Assembly (NCBI GenBank): GCA_937914675.1
Contig: CALDOC010000099.1
Location: forward strand, 1 to 36,437
From: an uncultured Sulfurimonas sp.
GTDB lineage: Bacteria > Campylobacterota > Campylobacteria > Campylobacterales > Sulfurimonadaceae
Direction of reading: 5' to 3'
Length of the DNA: 36,437 bases
Shown: piece by piece, positions 31,132 to 36,437 of the stretch
How positions within the stretch are numbered: the stretch's first letter is position 1
How the letters are laid out: the number at the start of each line of letters is the position of its first letter
Translations under genes and position numbers: made by a program
Notes under the pieces: model-generated
The model's input: the letters and a program-made list of their open reading frames with translations, nothing else
Database searches by the model: none
Told to the model about the DNA's origin: nothing

Positions 31132-32382
31132 TTGAAGTTTTTTCTTTCATTACTATTATTAATAAGCATGTCTTATGCGACAGACTCGACAATAGAAGTT
31201 ATAAAAAAAGTTGAGGCACTTCCCTCATTATCAATTGAAGACTCTTCCGTCGACTATAATGACACTTTTAAATTAGAATTTTTCAAGACTTTAGTCGCTG
31301 ATATGAACGTTATATCAATTTTTAACGTTGATAGACATTATAGGCTTGTAAAGTATGAGGATACAAATGTTATTGTAGAGAATAAAGACGTTAACTATGT
31401 GCTTAGATATAAAATGTCCGAAGGTGACGGTAGCTCATTAAACATATCAATAAAATTATTTAAAGCTGGCGAAGAAGTCCTCGCAAAGAATTACAAAGTA
31501 AATAGACAAGACATATTTATGTTTGTTAGTCACACAATAGCGTACGACATCAATGAATTTATGGGGGAGTCATCCGTAGAATGGATGAAAAGAAAGGTTA
31601 TTTTTTCAAGAATAGTTGCACCAAAAAAAAGTGAAATAGTCATTTCTGACTATACTCTCTCTTACCAGCACGCTATCATTAAAGGTGGATTTAACGTTTT
31701 TCCAAAATGGGCGAATAAAGAACAAAACTCATTTTATTATACGACGCTTGATACGGAAAAACCAACGCTTAAGTTTGTAGACATTAAAACCGCTCAAATA
31801 CAAAGTGTCATCTCCTCGGACGGGATGATTGTATGTTCAGACGTAAGCGAGAACGCAGACAAGCTACTGCTTACAATGGCAATTGATGGTCAACCAGACA
31901 TTTACATATATGACGTTAATACGAAACAATACGTAAGAGAAACCAAATATAAGGGCATTGACGTAGGCGCTCATTTTAAGGATAAAGATTCAATTGTTTT
32001 TATTTCAGACAGGCTAGGTTCTCCAAACGTTTTTTTTAAAAAGATTGGAAAAGAAGAAGTTGATCAAATGGTTTACTATGGCTTGAACAACTCCGCTTGT
32101 AGCGCTCATGGACAATATATAGTTTATAAAGCTAGAGAGAGTTCAAACGTATTTAGTAAAAATACTTTTAACTTACATCTGATTTCAACTGAGACGGATT
32201 TTATTAGAAGATTAACGGCTACGGGAGTAAATGAATTTCCAAAATTTTCTGATGATGGCGACGCAATTCTTTTTATTAAAAATTATAAAGCTCAAAGTTC
32301 TATTGGAATTATAAGATTAAATCATAATAAAAACTATCTGTTTCCTCTTAAATATGGCAAACTGCAAGCGATGGATTGGTAA
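31132..32382 (+). CDS. tolB: Tol-Pal system protein TolB
   Basis: Periplasmic beta-propeller, 416 residues. A signal peptide MKFFLSLLLLISMSYA precedes an N-terminal domain and propeller blades (SDVSENADKLLLTMAIDGQP, DIYIYDVNTKQYV, FISDRLGSPNVFFK, NEFPKFSDDGDAILFI). TolB binds Pal and TolA. The start is TTG at 31132, five bases after AAGGAG, which gives a clean signal peptide. Confidence 0.93.
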   Translation: MKFFLSLLLLISMSYATDSTIEVIKKVEALPSLSIEDSSVDYNDTFKLEFFKTLVADMNVISIFNVDRHYRLVKYEDTNVIVENKDVNYVLRYKMSEGDGSSLNISIKLFKAGEEVLAKNYKVNRQDIFMFVSHTIAYDINEFMGESSVEWMKRKVIFSRIVAPKKSEIVISDYTLSYQHAIIKGGFNVFPKWANKEQNSFYYTTLDTEKPTLKFVDIKTAQIQSVISSDGMIVCSDVSENADKLLLTMAIDGQPDIYIYDVNTKQYVRETKYKGIDVGAHFKDKDSIVFISDRLGSPNVFFKKIGKEEVDQMVYYGLNNSACSAHGQYIVYKARESSNVFSKNTFNLHLISTETDFIRRLTATGVNEFPKFSDDGDAILFIKNYKAQSSIGIIRLNHNKNYLFPLKYGKLQAMDW

Positions 32383-32400
32383 CTTGTTCATTGTTTTGCA

Positions 32401-32448
32401 TATAATACTCAGAACCTTTAAAGATAATTAGTATTTTTTTGGTATAAT
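32401..32448 (+). promoter_or_regulatory. Two -10 boxes before pal
   Basis: TATAAT occurs perfectly at 32401-32406 and again at 32443-32448 in the 97-base gap between tolB and pal. Neither has a convincing -35. The second is 32 bases from the pal ATG. They suggest that the lipoprotein Pal can be made separately from the upstream Tol genes. The rest of the gap is AT-rich with no other feature seen. Confidence 0.5.
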
Positions 32449-32479
32449 AATTCAATTTTTAAAATCAAGGAATTTAGAT

Positions 32480-33067
32480 ATGAAAAGTATAGTACTTTCT
32501 GGTGTCGTAGCGTCATTATTGTTTTTTAGTGGATGTAGTGATAAGTCTCCGGCAGTTGATGAAATGGCGCAAGTACCTACTCAAGAGGTCAAAGCGGTAG
32601 AGACGGAAACTGTTTCAAGTGAGAACAGCGTAGTGAACGCAACAAGTGAAGATATCGCTGTGAGTGATTCTAGTAGTTCTGAGTCTGTTAGTAACAATAC
32701 AGATAGCCAGTTAAGCATGTCAGACATTGAATCTACTTTGACAACTGTCTATTTTGACTTTGATAAGTTCAATATAAAACCAGAAATGCAAAGTAACATT
32801 TCGACTGACGCAAAAATCGTTACAAGTTCCGCGAGCGCTTATAATATTAAACTTGAAGGTAACTGTGACGAATGGGGAAGCGATGAATACAATTTTGCTT
32901 TAGGTTTAAAACGCGCCGATTCCGTAAAAAAATCATTAACTGCCGAGGGTGTTGACGCATCAAGAATAGTTATGGTTAGTTATGGCGAAAGCAATCCTGC
33001 TTGTAATGATAAAACTCAAGAGTGCTGGTCTAAAAACCGTCGCGTAGATTTTTCACTTCTTCCATAG
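32480..33067 (+). CDS. pal: Peptidoglycan-associated lipoprotein Pal
   Basis: Outer-membrane lipoprotein that binds peptidoglycan. 195 residues: signal MKSIVLSGVVASLLFFSGC with lipobox F-S-G-C and Cys19, then a Ser/Glu/Val-rich linker (about 25-80), then the OmpA-like domain VYFDFDKFNIKPEM, IKLEGNCDEWGSDEYNFALG and YGESNPACND to NRRVDFSLLP. The Asp and Arg that bind diaminopimelate are in place (CDEWG, NRRVDF). In Campylobacter the equivalent is Omp18. Confidence 0.95.
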   Translation: MKSIVLSGVVASLLFFSGCSDKSPAVDEMAQVPTQEVKAVETETVSSENSVVNATSEDIAVSDSSSSESVSNNTDSQLSMSDIESTLTTVYFDFDKFNIKPEMQSNISTDAKIVTSSASAYNIKLEGNCDEWGSDEYNFALGLKRADSVKKSLTAEGVDASRIVMVSYGESNPACNDKTQECWSKNRRVDFSLLP

Positions 33068-33079
33068 TACAACATATAT

Positions 33080-33985
33080 ATGAAACACAGTAATTTAGTT
33101 TTACTTTTTACGATATCTGTGCCACTTTTCTTATCTGCCGCCGAGCCTTCCGCGTTTGGCGCTGGTAACCTTGATAATCCTGAACCATATGGTCTTACTT
33201 CTAATGAAAAAGTTATATTGCAAAATAAAAATAAATTACAAAACGTAGTTGTTAAAAGCAATAATCAAGCTAATGAGGTAGATTCGTTAAGAGAGCGAAT
33301 AGATGGACTGCAAAGCATTATCGAAAATCTTAGTCGAAAAACCCATAATAACAAAGTCAATTTGAAAAATTTAGAAGATAAACATTCGATAAATATGCAA
33401 AGTACCGGGGAGTATGAGACAAGATTAAGTGAAGTTGTTCAGACTAACGCAATTAACGTTGAAAAGACAAAAAACGTAGTATTTGATTTGTCATTAATAA
33501 TTGAGAGCATTAAGAAAGATTACGTGACGAAGGCGGAGTTTAATCTTTTAGTGGACGAAGTGAACAAATTTAAAGAATTGATTGTTAAAGAGTTGGAACA
33601 AAATAAACCACAAGATCTTGCTAATGTGAATGGTGGAGATTTATATGATCAAGCAAAAGCAAATTTTGATAAAAAGCTATATACACAAGCAATTAAGGAA
33701 TACGAATTACTAATAGTCAAAAATTACAAGCCCGCTTATGCTCATTATATGATAGCTGAGATGTATTATCAGAGAAAAAATTACGCAAACGCCATTACTT
33801 ATTATAAAAAAAGTACGTCTATTTATGATAAAGCGTCTTATATGCCTAATTTAATGTTACATTCCGCAATATCGATGGATAATACCGGTGATGCAAATCA
33901 TGCGAAGGTTTTCTATAAAGCAATTATAGCAAAGTTTCCAAATTCGAATGAAGCGAAAGTTGCTAAAAAATATTTAGGTTTGTAA
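33080..33985 (+). CDS. Tol-Pal associated coiled-coil/TPR protein CpoB (YbgF)
   Basis: Periplasmic protein of 301 residues. A signal peptide NLVLLFTISVPLFLSAAEP is followed by a coiled coil (about 50-190, NEVDSLRERIDGLQSIIENL) and TPRs from about 195 (YDQAKANFDKKLYTQAIKEY, AYAHYMIAEMYYQRKNYANA, NSNEAKVAKKYLGL). This is the CpoB layout; CpoB links Tol-Pal to septal peptidoglycan synthesis. Follows pal by 12 bases. Confidence 0.9.
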   Translation: MKHSNLVLLFTISVPLFLSAAEPSAFGAGNLDNPEPYGLTSNEKVILQNKNKLQNVVVKSNNQANEVDSLRERIDGLQSIIENLSRKTHNNKVNLKNLEDKHSINMQSTGEYETRLSEVVQTNAINVEKTKNVVFDLSLIIESIKKDYVTKAEFNLLVDEVNKFKELIVKELEQNKPQDLANVNGGDLYDQAKANFDKKLYTQAIKEYELLIVKNYKPAYAHYMIAEMYYQRKNYANAITYYKKSTSIYDKASYMPNLMLHSAISMDNTGDANHAKVFYKAIIAKFPNSNEAKVAKKYLGL

Positions 33986-34019
33986 ATAGAAAAATAATTT
34001 TTGCTATTATTTATAAACT

Positions 34020-34030
34020 TATGATAAAAT
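34020..34030 (+). promoter_or_regulatory. Possible promoter for slyD
   Basis: TATGATAAAAT, a Campylobacterota-like extended -10, 28 bases before the slyD ATG, in a 72-base AT-rich gap after cpoB. TTGCTA lies 13 bases further up. No terminator seen in this gap. Confidence 0.4.
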
Positions 34031-34057
34031 CGCAAAAATAAAAAAAAGGTCTTAATT

Positions 34058-34567
34058 ATGGCAATAGAAACAAATCAAATTGTGTCAATCGAATATGAAG
34101 TTCGTGATGGTGACAAAGTAGTAGATAGCAACGTAGGTGGCGAGCCACTAGTATTTATGTTTGGAAAAGGTCAAATTATTACTGGTTTGGAAAATGGAAT
34201 CGTTAACATGAACATTGGCGATAAAGGCGATATACTCGTAAAAGCGGAAGACGCGTATGGCGATTATAACGATGAAGCGACTCAAGAAGTTCCAGCTGAC
34301 CAATTCGCAGGCATTGACTTGGCGATTGGCATGACTTTATATGGTCAAGGCGAAGATGGCGGAACTGTTCAAGTTACGGTAAAAGAGATTGGCGCCGACA
34401 CGATTGTTATAGACTTTAACCATCCATTGGCTGGCAAAGAGTTAATGTTTAGCGTAGTGGTAAATAACATCAGAGAAGCATCCGCTGAAGAAGCTATGAC
34501 TGGTATTCCTGCTGAAAACAAGCAAGAAGAAGGTGAAAGCTGTGGTACAGGCTGTGGATGTCACTAG
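34058..34567 (+). CDS. slyD: FKBP-type peptidyl-prolyl isomerase, SlyD-like
   Basis: A 169-residue isomerase with the FKBP start (VSIEYEVRDGDKVVDSNVGG), GKGQIITGLENGIVNMNIGD, the IF-domain (YGDYNDEATQEVP), and DFNHPLAGKEL. The tail EGESCGTGCGCH has Cys/His, a metal-binding C-terminus like that which lets SlyD bind nickel, though shorter than in E. coli. Cytoplasmic. Next gene overlaps its end. Confidence 0.93.
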   Translation: MAIETNQIVSIEYEVRDGDKVVDSNVGGEPLVFMFGKGQIITGLENGIVNMNIGDKGDILVKAEDAYGDYNDEATQEVPADQFAGIDLAIGMTLYGQGEDGGTVQVTVKEIGADTIVIDFNHPLAGKELMFSVVVNNIREASAEEAMTGIPAENKQEEGESCGTGCGCH

Positions 34568-35306
34568 TTTTATAACTGCTTCGGACGCTTCTTCAAAAGC
34601 GTTCAAAACAGCTACTCTTTTAAAAACTCTGACTGTAAACGCTCTTATAATGGGTGAATCAGGCGTTGGCAAAACAAGTTTAGCGAGTTTTATACTTCCA
34701 AACGCCTCGGTTGTCGACGCGTCAAATTTTAAAGAACTACTTCTAGTCATTGACAATTCAAGTGAAATCATAATTACAAATATTGATAACTCTCCAAACA
34801 TGAAAGTATTAATAGATAGTATCATTTCAAATAACGTTAGAGTTATCGCCACTTCCAAACAGATTTTAAGCAACGACTACATTGATGAATTATTTAGCGT
34901 TAAATTTGAAATAGAACCTCTGAGTAAAAGATTAGAAGACGTTAAATTGTTAATTCAAAGATTCTCATCGGAAGCTTCCTCTCTTTTTGGTGAAAACAAT
35001 AATATTGTAATTGATAACATTGAGCCTGATTTGAGCAAAAATAGTCATTCCTTAAGAAGACAAGTGATGATTAATTACCTTCTTCAAGATATAAAAGACG
35101 TAGAATTAATGAACATTGTTCAAAATTACATAGCTCCGAAATTAGGCTCAAACAATGATTATAAATCTTTTTTATACCTCTACGAAGTGCCGCTTATAAG
35201 AGCTGGACTTAAAAAGTATAAATCTCAACTCCAATTATCAGATAGATTAGGTTTAAACAGAAACACGTTAAGAAAAAAAATAACTGACAACAAAGAATAT
35301 CTATAA
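34542..35306 (+). CDS. Small AAA+/Fis-type putative regulator
   Basis: About 254 residues. A P-loop ALIMGESGVGKTSLASF (near residue 44) starts an NtrC-like AAA+ core, but the sigma-54 contact loop GAFTGA is missing and Walker B is unusual (EIIITNIDNS). The C-terminal part (about 222-254: LSDRLGLNRNTLRKKI) is a Fis-type HTH. So it is a degenerate sigma-54 activator or an ATPase with a DNA-binding tail. Start is GTG 34542 (AAGAAGG eight bases upstream); GTG 34533 and GTG 34554 are alternatives. It overlaps slyD by 26 bases. From memory it is not in the Campylobacter order, where slyD is followed by fabD. Confidence 0.75.
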   Translation: MVQAVDVTSFITASDASSKAFKTATLLKTLTVNALIMGESGVGKTSLASFILPNASVVDASNFKELLLVIDNSSEIIITNIDNSPNMKVLIDSIISNNVRVIATSKQILSNDYIDELFSVKFEIEPLSKRLEDVKLLIQRFSSEASSLFGENNNIVIDNIEPDLSKNSHSLRRQVMINYLLQDIKDVELMNIVQNYIAPKLGSNNDYKSFLYLYEVPLIRAGLKKYKSQLQLSDRLGLNRNTLRKKITDNKEYL

Positions 35307-35315
35307 GGAAAACAC

Positions 35316-36257
35316 ATGTCGAAAAAAATTGCAATGATCTTTTCAGGTCAAGGGTCACAAGCCATAGGTATGGGAAAAGATTTTTATGAAAACTCGGAAT
35401 TAGCTCGTGAAATGTTTCAAAAGGCGGGAGATAGAATTGGCGTTGATTTTAAAGAGATAATCTTTGAAGAAAATGAAAAGTTAGGTCAAACGGCTTACAC
35501 TCAACCAGCGATACTCCTTGTTCAAATGATAGCGTATAAACTTTTTTCCGTAGAGTGCCCAGACATAAAAGCGGAACTTTTTTTAGGACACTCTTTAGGC
35601 GAATTTTCAGCTCTTTGCGCGAGTGGCGCCATTGACTACGTAGACGCAGTTGAGTTGGTGCATAAGCGCGGTTTGTTTATGCAATCGGCATGTGACGCGA
35701 TTGAAGCGGGAATGATGGCAATCGTTGGACTTGACGATGAAAGCGTTGAAAAAATTTGCGTAGAGGCGCAAGCCGACGGTAAAAAAGCGTGGCCGGCAAA
35801 TTATAATCAAGATGGACAACTCGTGGTAGCTGGCATGAAAGCCGATTTAGTTTCACTTGAACAAACTTTTAAAGATGCTGGCGCCAAACGCGCCATATTG
35901 CTTGACATGTCCGTAGCTTCTCATTGTGAAATATTAGCTCCGGCTCAAGAACCATTGGCGGAGTTGATGGAAAACATGGTGAGTGACAATTTTTCGGCTC
36001 CCGTCATCTCTAACGTAACGACAAAACCTTACTCCACAAAAATGGACGCTGTCGCGCTTTTAAAAGAGCAACTTGTAAAGCCCGTTAAATACAAGCAGTC
36101 TATCGTAGCTATCGCGAATGACGTTGACATTGCGATAGAATTTGGAAATGGAGTCGTTCTTAAAGGACTCAACAAAAGAATAGCTAAAGAGCTTACAACG
36201 TTAAATGTTTCAGATATGGCGTCATTGGCAAAAGTGAAAGAAGAAATTTGTTCTTAA
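35316..36257 (+). CDS. fabD: Malonyl-CoA:ACP transacylase
   Basis: A 313-residue transacylase for fatty acid synthesis. FSGQGSQAIGMGKDFY, the nucleophile loop GHSLGEFSALCASGA, and VASHCEILAPAQEPL with the catalytic His are typical. Normal length; ten bases after the AAA+/Fis gene. Confidence 0.97.
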   Translation: MSKKIAMIFSGQGSQAIGMGKDFYENSELAREMFQKAGDRIGVDFKEIIFEENEKLGQTAYTQPAILLVQMIAYKLFSVECPDIKAELFLGHSLGEFSALCASGAIDYVDAVELVHKRGLFMQSACDAIEAGMMAIVGLDDESVEKICVEAQADGKKAWPANYNQDGQLVVAGMKADLVSLEQTFKDAGAKRAILLDMSVASHCEILAPAQEPLAELMENMVSDNFSAPVISNVTTKPYSTKMDAVALLKEQLVKPVKYKQSIVAIANDVDIAIEFGNGVVLKGLNKRIAKELTTLNVSDMASLAKVKEEICS

Positions 36258-36258
36258 G

Positions 36259-36437
36259 ATGAGAATAACTTTAGCTCAAACTTCACCTAAATTAAATCGC
36301 TCAAATTTAGGTGACATTATCGATATAATAAATCTAAACAAAGAAAACAGCGACTTGATTGTCTTTCCCGAATTGGCTTTAAACGGCTATCTTTTACAAG
36401 ACAAACTGTTTGAAGACGCTTATAATATTGAAGATTT
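36259..36437 (+). CDS. Carbon-nitrogen hydrolase (nitrilase superfamily), N-terminal part
   Basis: Incomplete at the window end: 59 codons and no stop. MRITLAQTSPKLN and LIVFPELALNGYLLQDKLF give the first strand and the catalytic Glu (E38, FPEL) of the nitrilase superfamily. It could be an amidase or the glutaminase part of NAD synthetase; the family cannot be narrowed. In Campylobacter the gene after fabD is pfs, from memory, so conserved order seems to end here. Confidence 0.85.
   Translation, partial: MRITLAQTSPKLNRSNLGDIIDIINLNKENSDLIVFPELALNGYLLQDKLFEDAYNIED
36283..36314. repeat. Perfect 11-base inverted repeat near nitrilase start
   Basis: TCACCTAAATT (36283-36293) and AATTTAGGTGA (36304-36314), separated by ten bases, inside the first 19 codons of the nitrilase-family gene. 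May be an RNA hairpin affecting translation or chance. Confidence 0.7.

Overview
The window is AT-rich, single-chromosome-like DNA that I would place in the Campylobacterota (former Epsilonproteobacteria), most likely near Sulfurimonas/Sulfurimonadaceae. The main reason is gene order. From rplU to fabD (about 17.8-36.3 kb) the order rplU-rpmA-obgE-proB-fmt-birA-parA-parB-atpF'-atpF-atpH-atpA-atpG-atpD-atpC-tolQ-tolR-tolA/tonB-tolB-pal-cpoB-slyD-fabD is, from memory, the order in Campylobacter jejuni. The block methyltransferase-YkgJ-lipoprotein-trpC also matches one in that genus. The taxon is an inference; no rRNA is present.

Region 1 (1-11982) is one tightly packed, co-directional chemosensory operon that enters the window already running. 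It encodes the C-terminal part of a chemoreceptor, a protein with three CheW domains, CheB, a HEAT-repeat protein, CheR, a single-domain CheY, a short protein with the CheZ-type D-x3-Q motif, a second CheY, a long CheA, a CheW split by a zinc-binding CZB domain, a small STAS-like protein, a ParA-family ATPase, a response regulator with an unrecognised C-terminal half, and a small cysteine-containing protein. It holds all the parts for signalling (CheA/CheW/CheY), adaptation (CheR/CheB) and probably signal termination (CheZ-like), plus positioning (ParA) and several unexplained parts. This is the most interesting part of the window.

Region 2 (11985-17768): kdsB is the only minus-strand gene and converges on the chemosensory operon through a hairpin that lies over both stop codons. 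A divergent run follows: trmN6-like methyltransferase, YkgJ-type cysteine protein, TPR lipoprotein and trpC, whose reading frames overlap one another, then a small lipoprotein, dapE and ridA.

Region 3 (17790-23597): rplU-rpmA under their own promoter, then obgE, proB, fmt, birA, and chromosomal parA (soj) and parB, with start/stop overlaps of a few to about 20 bases.

Region 4 (23598-29452): ATP synthase F1 and peripheral-stalk genes (b', b, delta, alpha, gamma, beta, epsilon). The a and c subunit genes are not here, as is usual in this phylum.

Region 5 (29456-36437): the Tol-Pal envelope system (tolQ, tolR, tolA/tonB-like, tolB, pal, cpoB), a SlyD-type FKBP isomerase, a small AAA+/Fis-type protein that looks inserted into the conserved order, fabD, and the start of a nitrilase-family gene cut off by the window edge. 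No tRNA, rRNA, CRISPR array, insertion sequence or phage gene was seen, and no gene-free stretch exceeds about 150 bases.
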